From the NCBI GenBank assembly GCA_019828565.1, contig JAHDYR010000012.1:1612001-1676000 (forward strand): a stretch of DNA of 64,000 bases, given 5' to 3'. A program made the position numbers and the translations under genes. The notes under the pieces were generated by a model, which searched no databases, was not told where the DNA came from, and saw only the letters and a list, made by a program, of their open reading frames with translations. How positions within the stretch are numbered: the stretch's first letter is position 1; each line of letters begins with the position of its first letter. Of the stretch, positions 18,912 through 28,061 are shown piece after piece. Source of the stretch: Carpediemonas membranifera. Its lineage: Eukaryota; Fornicata.

Positions 18912-21576
18912 GGTCAACCAACAACTCGCCGACTTGGAGGCACAGGGCATCATCAGAGACGCCCACGGACACGTCGCCAGCCCAGTGGTCATCGTCGACC
19001 GCCGCTCAGATGCAACCACGCGCAAGCCGCTGAGACTCTGCTGCGACTACAGAGACATCAACAAGAACACGATCCCCGACGCATTCCCCATGACGGACAT
19101 CAAGCACCTCGTCCAAGATCTTGTCGGGTCGAGCTACTTCTTCACCATGGACTTACGACAGGGCTTCCATCAGATGCCCGTTAGACCCGATGATGTCTAC
19201 CTCACCGCGTTCCGTGTGCCAGGCGCGTTCAAGGAGTATCTCTTCGCCCCCTTCGGGCTTCGTAACCTGCCGGCGCAGTTTCAGCGCGCCGTAGCCCAGA
19301 CACTCAGGCCCGTCTACGACAACCGAGTCCGCAACTATATAGACGACATAATGGGAGGCGCGAGCACTCCTGAAGAGCTCCTAGCCACCATCAAGTCCAC
19401 ACTCAGCATCCTGAAGGACCACAACATCAGACTACGGCTTGAGAAGTGCCACTTCGGGTACAAGGAGGTACATGCGCTGGGTGAGATCATCTCATCGGAG
19501 GGCAGACGCCCCACACCCACACGCATCGCCGCAATCCGCGATCTACCGAGGCCGACTAATGTCCACGGGGTCCGCCAAGTGCTTGGTCACATCAACTATG
19601 TTGCTGAGTTCATACCGTCCAGCCAAGAGCTGCTCGAGCCCGTTAACGCGCTGCTCCGCAAGGACGCTACCGTCAAGTGGGGCCAGGCTCAGAAGGACGC
19701 GCTCGAGAAGGTTCTCCACGCACTTGCAGACGCGAAGACGCTCGCCATACCGGACATATCGCTCCCATGGAGGCTCGAGACAGACGCCAGCCTCGTAGGC
19801 GCGGGTGGGATCCTGCTACAGCTAGAACAGGGCAGCTGGAGAGTCGTCAGTTATTTCAGCAAGGCGTTCTCGGACGTCCAGCGCAGATGGTCAACCTATG
19901 ACCAAGAGCTCTTCGCTCTAGTCTACTGCCTGACAAGGCCAGACCTTCAGCCACTATTCATCGGACACCCGGACCTTACAGTCAGGACCGACCACAAGAA
20001 TTTAGTCGCATTACACGCAAAAGCGGCGACGAACCGAAAGCATCGCAGATGGCTCATGACGCTGCTTGAGTTCCACTTCACTATTGAGCACCTCGCAGGG
20101 TCAGACAACGTCACGGCTGATTTCCTATCGCGATACCCGTTCGACGTTCCGACAGACATAGAGGAGGTCGCACTTGAGACACTGCGTGAGACAGTCATAG
20201 CTGCGCAGAAGGACCACCCAGAGGAGAAGCCGTCAAAGCATTGCACAACTGACAACGACGGGATCATCCGCTACCGCGGCAGGATCTTCGTCCCGGCTGC
20301 ATGCCGGCCCGCAGCCCTACGCGAGGGTCATCGTTTCCACATGGGCGTCAAGAAGTCCGCTCAGGCGATCAGGGACCGCGGCATGGACTGGCCTAACCTC
20401 GAGCAGAGCGTCAGTACAGCTATCGACTCATGTCTGATCTGCCAGAAGACCAGACTCAAGAACTTTCTGAAGGTGAAGATAGGCACCACCACGAGCAACG
20501 CACCCTTCGCCAGGATCGCTGTCGACACGCTCGGGCCCATCAGTCAGGACACAGCCGGTAACCGTTACGTAGTCGTAGTCACCGACATGTTCACCAGGTT
20601 TACCGAGCTCATACCATCGCCTTCTAACAACGCCGACTCGGCCGCGGCGGCCATCTGGTCCATCATTTGCCGGCACGGGATTCCAGAGGTCTTACACACT
20701 GACGGTGGACCGGAATATGCCAACAGAATCGTCACCGGTCTCATCGAGAGGCTCAACGCCAGCCACCACAAGACCACACCCTTCCACCCACAGTCCAACG
20801 GGCTGGTCGAGCGGGTCAACAGAGAAATCAAACGTCACATGAGGGTACTAGCCCTCGAATTCGACAAGTTCTCCGAGTGGTCGACCCACATACTCCCCTA
20901 TGTAGCCTGGATCCTCAACACCACGACACACTCAACGACAGGCTTCACCCCTATGGAGCTGCTTTACGGCACAGCGGCGGCCTCACGGCAGGTGATTCGC
21001 CCGAAAGACGCTTCGGACTACGCCGACAACAACCCCCTCCACTCAGTCGCAGAGTACCTCACCACGACCGACACTCTACTCAGCAAGCTCGTTCGGTCCG
21101 CGCAACTTCACGAGAAGGCCAAGCGCCACCGTGAAGGGAGGGCAGAGGCTCCCACGAAGACCAAACTGAAGCCAGGAGACTTCGTGCTTCGAAAGAATAT
21201 TCAAGAGACCAAGCTCCACGGTCACGCAGGCCCATTCAAGGTCGTCACAGTGCACGATTACAATGCCGTCGTAACACCGCTCCTCGCCGACAAAGGGCAG
21301 TCAACACCGACACGACGGACAGTGCACCTGTCTCACCTTATACCTCTTAAGACGGATCTCAAAGAGAGCGAGCTCGCTTACCTCGCTTCGAGCGACCAAG
21401 AAGAGTGGTTCGTAGATAAGATCGTGGGTCACACCCGCGACGGTTTACTCAAGGTCCGCTGGGTCGGGTCCGACGCGATTACGACAGAGCCAGTCGAGGC
21501 GCTTGCACATACGCCGGCCGCCAAAGCTTACCTGACGAAGCACCCTCGGCTGCTCAGGGAGGGCAGTGTGGAGTAA
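18751..21576 (+). CDS. R3 pol: reverse transcriptase, RNase H, integrase, chromodomain
   Basis: This long open frame is +1 relative to gag. In order it shows a coiled linker; RT with motif A (FFTMDLRQGFHQ), motif B region (PFGLRNLPAQFQ) and motif C (NYIDDIMGG); RNase H (TDASLVGAGGILLQ, 'RTDHKNL', 'VTADFLSRY'); integrase HHCC domain (CLICQK) and core with VDTLGPI, TDGGPEYAN and NGLVERVNRE; and a C-terminal chromodomain (FVDKIVGHTRDGLLKVRWVG). The stop codon TAA lies inside the 3' LTR. The first in-frame ATG (18934) lies inside the RT N-terminus, so translation most likely depends on frameshifting from gag. All expected catalytic acidic residues are present. Confidence 0.9.
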   Translation, partial: DELESELEKYRDTVFLPKLAPGGAKLPHATIDLVPGAYLPQAAARPIRPAWRDEVNQQLADLEAQGIIRDAHGHVASPVVIVDRRSDATTRKPLRLCCDYRDINKNTIPDAFPMTDIKHLVQDLVGSSYFFTMDLRQGFHQMPVRPDDVYLTAFRVPGAFKEYLFAPFGLRNLPAQFQRAVAQTLRPVYDNRVRNYIDDIMGGASTPEELLATIKSTLSILKDHNIRLRLEKCHFGYKEVHALGEIISSEGRRPTPTRIAAIRDLPRPTNVHGVRQVLGHINYVAEFIPSSQELLEPVNALLRKDATVKWGQAQKDALEKVLHALADAKTLAIPDISLPWRLETDASLVGAGGILLQLEQGSWRVVSYFSKAFSDVQRRWSTYDQELFALVYCLTRPDLQPLFIGHPDLTVRTDHKNLVALHAKAATNRKHRRWLMTLLEFHFTIEHLAGSDNVTADFLSRYPFDVPTDIEEVALETLRETVIAAQKDHPEEKPSKHCTTDNDGIIRYRGRIFVPAACRPAALREGHRFHMGVKKSAQAIRDRGMDWPNLEQSVSTAIDSCLICQKTRLKNFLKVKIGTTTSNAPFARIAVDTLGPISQDTAGNRYVVVVTDMFTRFTELIPSPSNNADSAAAAIWSIICRHGIPEVLHTDGGPEYANRIVTGLIERLNASHHKTTPFHPQSNGLVERVNREIKRHMRVLALEFDKFSEWSTHILPYVAWILNTTTHSTTGFTPMELLYGTAAASRQVIRPKDASDYADNNPLHSVAEYLTTTDTLLSKLVRSAQLHEKAKRHREGRAEAPTKTKLKPGDFVLRKNIQETKLHGHAGPFKVVTVHDYNAVVTPLLADKGQSTPTRRTVHLSHLIPLKTDLKESELAYLASSDQEEWFVDKIVGHTRDGLLKVRWVGSDAITTEPVEALAHTPAAKAYLTKHPRLLREGSVE

Positions 21577-21616
21577 TCAATTGATAAACACCTTTTTGCT
21601 TTAAGCCAACGCCACA
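21567..21616 (+). repeat. R3 3' LTR (50 bp)
   Basis: It is identical to the 5' LTR. It is preceded by a purine-rich stretch CAGGGAGGGCAG, the likely polypurine tract, and followed by the CTTG duplication. It contains the pol stop codon TAA at 21574-21576. Confidence 0.93.
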
Positions 21617-21620
21617 CTTG

Positions 21621-22058
21621 GGTTGACAGCGGTCTGCCTCGTTCCTTTTGGCACTGTCCGCACTGTCGCACGAAGCTCTTCACGTCCTCTCCGATGTTGG
21701 GCCAGTTGCAGCCTGCCTGTCTCAGATTCCTCTCCGTGTCCGTGACGCCCACGTGCTCCAGTGTGTGGGCCTCCTTCAACAGGGCCGCCTTGTGTTCTAG
21801 GCTTGGCGTCTCGCCTCCGGCGATGAACCGGATGGCCTTCTCAACGCCGTCCCGGTCCTGTTGGTTGATCTTTGGATCTACAGCAACGTTTTCCTCGTCA
21901 GAGGCGTCGTCGCTGGTGTCATCGGAGTAGTAGACGGACTCATCGTCCATGGGCCTCGCGGCTTTGCGCCGCATTCGCTGGACCTTGCGCGTGATGGCTG
22001 GGCGCGAAAGTTGGTCCGCTACCACGTTGCTCTCGCCGGCCACATGATACACCTCGAG
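21621..22058 (-). pseudogene. Element B: end of RNase H and integrase zinc-binding domain
   Basis: The minus-strand frame starts with the RNase H tail ('VYHVAGESNVVADQLSR'), a basic/acidic spacer, and the HHCC zinc-binding domain ('HTLEHVGVTDTERNL', CGQCQKERG). On its 5' side it is cut by the 11.3-kb TIR element at 22059, and on its 3' side by R3. Across both insertions the frame joins to 33398-33837 and to 16136-17239. Element B is thus at least three times rearranged. Confidence 0.85.
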
Positions 22059-22108
22059 CATACTGTAAGAATGGCTAGAGTCTCCCGGGAGATACTCTGG
22101 AGATACTC
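22059..22108 (+). repeat. Left TIR of 11.3-kb element
   Basis: The repeat starts CATACTGTAAGAATGG and contains the palindrome TCTCCCGGGAGA. It matches the reverse complement of 33348-33397 at 49 of 50 positions. Confidence 0.92.
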
Positions 22109-22957
22109 ATGTGTCAACGCTGGTCAAACCTCGCGATCCAGGCGATCTCAGACACCTCCAGAACATCTAGAAGGTAGTTATAGAAGCATAAAAGACATGT
22201 CTGGCGTCTTGAAGTATCACATGGTGTCAGTGTTGATAAAAGAGGATAACGCATTTTATGTTGTAAATGTGAAGTGCTCGTTCGAACATGGGATCTTAAC
22301 AGCGGTGTTTTATAGCTAATAGCAATGCCCTCTGAAGTTTTCAGCCTCCAGTATCTTCTACTTCCGTATGAATTAATGATTGAATCAAGAGATTGAGAAA
22401 ATGAAGACTTCCCCACAAAAACCAAACATGGGGGGATAATCCATGGGGGTCAAGTACTATCCGTACATACTCAGGTTCTGTGGGGAAGTCTTCATTTTCT
22501 CGCATTCGAAAAATCTGCAAAATTTTATCAACGATGAGATGGTCTTGGAAGATTGTGCTAACAACAGAGGTGTAACTAGATCAACAAAGGATCATGGAAC
22601 CCTTGGTTTGTCCTAACGCCCGAAACAGTGCCCAAAGAGCTCGTGACACAGGTGAACGCCAGAAAGAAATGAAGTTGCTCAGAGTGTACACCATATTGTC
22701 CTAGTTCCAATACTTTTTACCATTTTCTTCCAGCTGCTTTCGTTGGCGAGTTTCATTTTTTTCTTACCGTTACTTCCGCAGTATCTTGCAAGATTCAGGG
22801 GGAAATTCAAATTCACTTTTCCTTTGAGGGCAAAGCAGAATTGCGCAATAACGCATCAATGGGTATGAGAAGCATAGAATACGTATAAAACTCAGTGTAG
22901 TTGCTGCTCACAACTTTTTGGAGGAAACAGAGCAGCGGAAGCCCCAAACCAAAAATC
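22109..22957. other. Left subterminal non-coding region with 23-bp inverted repeat
   Basis: I see no convincing gene here. A perfect 23-bp inverted repeat (22395-22417 and 22479-22501, arms beginning GAGAAAATGAAGAC) could form a hairpin with a 61-nt loop. TATAAAA at 22884-22890 lies 135 bp upstream of the first gene and may be its promoter. Confidence 0.6.
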
Positions 22958-22993
22958 TTTCACAAACTCTTGTGAAACTTGTGAAATGTGAAA
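22958..22993 (+). promoter_or_regulatory. 36-bp palindromic motif upstream of transposase-like gene
   Basis: The site combines TTTCACA-N6-TGTGAAA with TGTGAAATGTGAAA and lies 25 nt before the ATG at 23019. Near-identical sites occur at 25658-25694 (inverted) and 33274-33309. The repetition next to start codons suggests an operator or promoter element bound by an element-encoded protein. Confidence 0.6.
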
Positions 22994-23018
22994 GTGACTT
23001 CAGCAAAAATTCCTGAGC

Positions 23019-25567
23019 ATGCACATTGTCATACAGACCTTCATTGGCACTGTCTACGACAATACTGGCCCTCCAAGGACTGCAGAGCGTATGAACTACA
23101 TTCTCGCTCATACATACCTCTCCCTTGTTGGTATTGGCGGAAATACACAGGATCGAGGCCGCCAGCGCCGAGAATTCCGTGAAATCATCTTGGAAATGGC
23201 TAACCAGGGCCTATTTGCGGACATGGAGGTCGATCCGAGATTTTTCGCCGACCCGCACGACTCTCGACCCTTCTTGCGTGCAGTACGTTCCCATAGAGGA
23301 GTCGCCCCGACCTTCGATGTCTTCGTACGTGACCACGCGCGTATTGCTGTCACCCACGAACGCTTGCGGAGACAGCACGAGGTCTCAACTGAGGAAACTG
23401 ACAACTACAAGCAGATTTTGGAGCTTGTTTCTATCCTGATGTACATCAAGTCGGGTTGTAACGCAACCCATGAGCTCTTTAAGCTCATCCGTAGTCTTTC
23501 TGCGCGACTTCATATGCCAATCATCTCCAGCAAGGCTGCTGATATCTTCGTGAAGCAGTTGCAGGTCAATATCACCAAGATCAACGGCCTGGTTGCAGCG
23601 CTGACTAGACCAGAGGTTGCTTTCTTGGGTCATCTCGTCCCTGTGGAGTCTGTCACAGTCAACACGACCTGGCGGTGGGGCAGAAATGGCACAAAGTCGA
23701 GACTCGAGTGCACCAATCGCCTAACGGTGGACGAGGGTGTCGATATCCAGCCCCTGACGGACGCGGAGAACGTCATTGACTTCAAGTGGGAGAAGCCAAT
23801 GCTTGATCTTCACTACGAGACGAGCGATGAGGCCACAAGTCATCGCCCTGAGCTCAAGCAGACCCAGGGAGTCACCCTCGGCAAGCGGCTCAACAGCTCC
23901 ACATGGGACAAGGTTGATCGAGTCTGGTTTGATGCCGTTCGTTACCTCAAGCAAGCTGTTCGCCACCCGGAATGGCTCGAGTCGGACCAGCCCAACTACG
24001 TTCGATGCAAGAATGCCCTTGGCAACAGGGTTGGAGTCACGTTTAGCCCCATGAAGATCCTACTATGGCTTGACGGGTGGAAAGGGGGTTCTGCTGCCTT
24101 CAAGCTCCGCATCTACGACCCCACAGGCTTCACATTCCCCAACAAGATTACTCCACCTTTCCGTATAGTCGAGTATATGGGTAGCGAGGGTGATTTGTTG
24201 ATGGAAGAGTCTCTTTCTCGCGTCGAGAAGGAGATTGAGCGCCTATACACGAGTCAGATACCCATCAGAGACACTGGTGAGGTCACGATCTTCGACCATG
24301 TCATCGTCATGGGCGATCATGCCGCCCTCCGCCACATGCTGTCCAGAAAGTCGGGCCGGCCCAACTATCCACACCCTTGCAACACGATTTACCACAAAAG
24401 TAAGGCGCTCCACCCGATAGCAGGCCGCCATCGTCTCACCATCAAGGACAACCTGGACGATAAGACAGCATACCAGGCTGAAGTCGACGACCCGAACCGA
24501 GTTCAAGATGTACTTGCAATCTATGGCGATTTCACCAATGAACGCATGGTATTCGAGAATTGTAGTGTCATCCCTCTTGAGAAGATCGTCATATGCCCTC
24601 CATTCATGCACGACTCGCACCGTTTACTCGAGCAGGTTGCCCATATCTGTGGTTCTTTCAAGAAGCATCCCACCACCCGCGGGTCCCGCGAGGAGATCAT
24701 CCAGAATAAGCTCCTCAACCTCAAGCTTGGCCGTATGTCGTCCATGCGAAGCATCGATAGGACCGTAGGTTGTAACGAGCAGTCGTCCGCACGTGTAAGG
24801 ATGGCTGCCACGACCAAGAGGACTACGTTGCTCTCCCTGAGTGCATTCAAGATATCATTCGGCTCATTGGCTACCTCCAGGCCATGTACTACTCGTCCGA
24901 ACCTGTGACTGACGCGGCTGTCGCGTTTCACTTCATGGCTGCCGCAGTGGCCCACCTCATTCACGTCACGATTGCGTTCATTCCTAACAAGGATAAGACT
25001 TCCATATCCCTGCTATCAAGCAGCGAAGCGAAGACGAAGGAGAAACCGTGCGCTGAGAACCTCTACAGCATCAGCAGACTCACGACGCAGCCCCTGTGCC
25101 ACAAGCATCTCAAGGTGCCGCTGTTCTATATCCTAGAGGAGTACTTTGAGCGAGAGTTCATCAAGAACCAGGAGGTAGCAGCCAAGTTGCACAGGAAGGC
25201 AGTCCTTGAGGGCATTTGCTTGATCGAGCAGACAACTCTCGCGTGTTCCTTCCTGACGGGCATGCGTTCTTTTGGTCGGCAGGACTACTCTGTCCCCCAG
25301 CTCCAGCGACTCAAGTGTGTGCGAGTTCACGACTGCTGTAAGGATGCGAAGCATTGGTTTGGTGTCCGCACACTGACCACCGTGACCTTCGAGCCAACTC
25401 GTGAGATGATCCAGACCTTTCAGGAGACTGTTGATGAAGTGTGGGAGTTTGTAGAAGAGCATACGACGCTGACGTGGGGTGAGGAGGGCACGATGTCATG
25501 CAGTCTGGCGGACCATGGCATAGAGTTAGTTTGCTGCCTGTGTGGAGAGTGTAGCAGACAGAATTGA
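23019..25567 (+). CDS. Large putative DDE transposase-like protein (frameshifted)
   Basis: A 629-codon frame (23019-24908) and a second frame (to 25567) together make a protein of about 850 residues. The switch near 24785 is explained by one missing base in a short C run, and the second frame carries the missing continuation (CKDGCHDQED). The central region has a 'LLWLDGWKGG' block with D352, then 'MGDHAALRHML' with D433, followed by C454. That is an acidic residue, an acidic residue in a GD-H/L context, and a nearby Cys, reminiscent of the RNase H-fold transposases of CMC/RAG-like families. The C-terminal part is Cys-rich (TCKDGCH, HDCC, CCLCGEC) and may bind zinc. I cannot name the family. 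It is the longest gene of the element and the only candidate for the mobility function. Confidence 0.6.
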
Positions 25568-25630
25568 GGCATCCGCGTGATATAAAGTGATGTAAGATGG
25601 TTCCGTGATAAATTCATTCATTTTTCATAT

Positions 25631-25694
25631 GTGCCACTTTTTTTCATGAATGGCACATTTCACATTTCGCAGGTTTCACAAAAAGTTTGTGAAA
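25631..25694 (-). promoter_or_regulatory. GTGCCA/TGGCAC palindrome plus 36-bp motif upstream of GNAT-like gene
   Basis: Bases 25631-25656 form an imperfect inverted repeat, GTGCCA...TGGCAC, around a T-run and CATGAA. A near-identical copy in reverse orientation is at 30629-30655. Bases 25658-25694 are an inverted copy of the motif at 22958. The block ends directly before the ATG at 25695. Confidence 0.6.
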
Positions 25695-26550
25695 ATGAAC
25701 CAAACGGGGAAAGAATCTTGGACAGAGGATACTCTTGCAGCCCATAAGGCTTATATACAGTACGTAAGACTTTCTGATAAGTCAGACATCATCCCCAGTG
25801 TCCGTACGTTTTTTTAAGCAGGACGTTGCCACGAGAGGAGTTGATGACATCGATCATCGCTTCTTCATGTTTGTTCACCCAGTGTTGCCCAGGTATTTAC
25901 CCAGATTGGTTGCGATTCGTGACTGCAAGACTGATTCCATCATTTCGGCCTTGTTGCTCACGAAGGAGTCATACAACACCGAAGCTACTGATGAAACCCC
26001 TTCCGAGCTGCGCCAGGACTTATATGTTGTGGTTATTCGCACGGCATTCTATGCCAGGGGCAATGGTCTCGCCACGATTCTTCTTTCGGTTGCCTCTGCC
26101 GGACAGAGGATCCGCCTGCAGTGTGTAAGTTCTCTTGTGCCAGCCTACCAGCGTATGGGGATGTCCATCTCCAAGCAAAAGTCCACGATGGAGTACCTGG
26201 ATGATGCGAAACTGGTGACCATGGAGGCAACATACGGCCCGAACAAGTGGACGAAGCTCGGTGAGAGTCTCGTTGCTTGCCATGGATATGCCATGAAGTC
26301 CTGGAGGGCTCCCCGTCCGTCGACTACGGTACGGCTTTCACTTCTGTGGACCAGGTCCAGCCTCCCCCAAAGAGAACCCAAGCCACCCAACCCACCCCTG
26401 CCCACCAAGCCCTCGGACAAGCTCAACCGCTACATTAAGCGTCTGAGGAAGAGTGTTACCCCGCACCCGACGCGCAAGAAGCAACGTGAGATAATCATCG
26501 CCCTTTACGACAGCAACCGAAGGGATTTGGTCCAAAAAGATCGTGGATAA
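25695..26550 (+). CDS. GNAT-like acetyltransferase domain protein (frameshifted)
   Basis: The ATG at 25695 follows directly after the motif block and opens a 40-codon frame (starting MNQTGKESWTED) that ends at a run of seven Ts near 25806-25816. The main frame, continuing 'FFKQDVATRG', is reached by removing one T. Residues about 110-170 resemble a GNAT core: a beta strand ('DLYVVVIRTAFYA'), the RGNGLATILL acetyl-CoA loop in place of the usual R/Q-x-x-G-x-G/A, and 'LVPAYQRMGM', which matches the usual Y-x-x-x-G-F end. The C-terminus is basic. An acidic tail in another frame (to about 26655) may belong to it after a further 1-nt slip. Substrate unknown; a histone or transposase target would be a guess. 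Confidence 0.55.
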
Positions 26551-26674
26551 GAGATCAAAAGATGCGTAAGGATTACCAGAAAGAGAACTATTTCGAGGAA
26601 GAGTGGTACCATCTGCTGTCTGAGAAGGAAGATGAGGAAGAGAATGAAGATTAAATGAAGAAGCAGTCGATTTA

Positions 26675-27362
26675 TTACTCATTTGAGTTGACGTTAGCTG
26701 CGTGGAAGAGCAGGAGGCTCGCGTAAACGGGTATACGCAGAACATCACGAGCCTCTGCAGCGGCACGGGCAGCGTTCCTCTTCTCAATCACAGCGGCGAG
26801 GTCCTTGAAGGTCTTCGAGTGCTTCTTGAGGACAAGCTGCGGACGCTCGAAGATGAGCTTAGAGTCCTTGCGGCACACACTCTCCAGAAGGACCTCTCTG
26901 ACCTTGTCGACAGAGATACCAAGCCTCTGGGCGACGAAGGCGTAAGCGCGGGGGCGGACCGACTGAGGGATGCCGTGGAACAGCTCGCGGTACTCACGGA
27001 CAGTTGCCAAGAGAGGGCTGCCATGGTCGACCTCATCTCCTTCGGCGTCCAGGCTGATGAGGGCCCTGAAGCGCTTCTCCTTGGCCTCAGAAGACTCGCC
27101 CTTGAACTGCGCCATGATCTTCTCGATGCTGTCGAGAGTACGGAACTCCGCTTCATCCCTAAGATCCTCCGGAACGAATGTGGGGAGGTCATTGGGGCGT
27201 CTGTCAACCACCCTCATTGCAAATGCGGTTTCCTGTGGCGACATCGGCAGCGGAGATGCTTCCAGCAGCGTGCTCCTTCTCTAAGTAAGTAGAAATCATC
27301 TCCACAGCGTTTAGACGCTTTCTGCCCTTGCTCTTAGCAGAATTACTCCGTTTCGGAGGCAT
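26675..27362 (-). CDS. Unrecognised protein, 190-230 aa
   Basis: The frame from the ATG at 27244 gives 189 residues that are charged and mostly helical ('VREYRELFHGIPQSVRPRAYAFVAQRLGISVDKVREVLL'-type helices). An alternative start at 27362 encodes a Lys/Arg/Ser-rich N-terminus (MPPKRSNSAKSKGRKR) in a second frame that stops near 27208. One base of shift near 27245 would join the two. The basic start followed by helices would suit a DNA-binding protein, but no known domain is evident. It lies tail-to-tail with the GNAT-like gene (gap about 120 bp). Confidence 0.5.
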
Positions 27363-27892
27363 AACGTTTCTTCAAGGTGCACTTTATGCTCGCAACGAAA
27401 TTAGAAAACCAAACGAAGAAAGGAGAAGAGTATCGATCCTCAAACGCTGGCAAGCATGTGTATATCACTAAAACAACATCATGAGAGCTCTGTGGCCTCG
27501 AATGGCCTGTAATAGAACCTAAACAACATCAACAATTGTAACTCGTCGAGGAAGCGTTGAGATGAACTATAAACGCGGGAATGGATCAAACAATGGATTT
27601 AAGAGTGGCATACAAGGCCAGAATACCGCAATTATCGTCCGTTGATCCACGTGACCTCCATCTTGGTCGGTATCCAGAGAAAGCCCTTCAGACGCTCGCA
27701 ACACAACATTTAGAAGACTTATCGTGAATGGCTCCTTCCATGATGGACCTTCACCTGGACATGCCATCTCTGACATGTCCAATGGTCTCCATTGAGCTCG
27801 CATTCATCCCTCTGAGCATCCGCCCCATGGTCCAATCAGATGCCCAATCAAAATTCTGCACCGAAGTGCCCCGAGGACCTCCTCTGAGTTCA
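27363..27892. other. Non-coding stretch within TIR element
   Basis: This is the divergent intergenic region between the unrecognised gene (leftward) and the OTU-like gene (rightward). A 78-codon minus frame (27803-27567) shows no domain and is probably chance. Confidence 0.4.
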
Positions 27893-28056
27893 TAAGGCTC
27901 TCAGAGCCTTATACACCAATTCGAAATCGTGTATAAGGCTCTCAGAGCCTAATGAATCTCCCGCGCGCCGTTGCCTACTGATACTGGTCATTTTTCCGCA
28001 TGGTTTATTAGGCTCTCAGAGCCTTATGAATTTTTCATTAGGTCCTGAGAGCCTTA
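27893..28056 (+). promoter_or_regulatory. Four copies of a 19-bp palindrome upstream of OTU-like gene
   Basis: TAAGGCTCTCAGAGCCTTA occurs at 27893-27911. Close variants lie at 27934-27952, 28008-28026 and 28038-28056, the last ending 5 nt before the ATG at 28062. A cluster of four dyad-symmetric sites ending at a start codon suggests cooperative binding of a dimeric regulator. The motif was not seen elsewhere in the window. Confidence 0.7.
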
Positions 28057-28061
28057 TAATC

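Larger units (their letters stand above)
14436..19230. repeat. 4.8-kb tandem duplication, copy 2
   Basis: This copy is 4,795 bp long and repeats 9640-14435. All three indel positions carry the frame-preserving version here. The copy runs without a break into the remainder of R3 at 19231, so its right edge is the native context. The native left edge is seen in copy 1. Confidence 0.92.
17240..21616 (+). mobile_element. R3, full-length Ty3/gypsy chromovirus-like element with 50-bp LTRs
   Basis: R3 is 4,377 bp, bounded by two identical 50-bp LTRs and a 4-bp target duplication CTTG (17236-17239 and 21617-21620). Excision of R3 plus one CTTG restores the frame of the element B integrase. It carries gag and an uninterrupted pol with RT, RNase H, integrase and chromodomain, but no visible protease. 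It is the only plus-strand element of the cluster. Identical LTRs and an open pol suggest recent activity. Confidence 0.95.
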
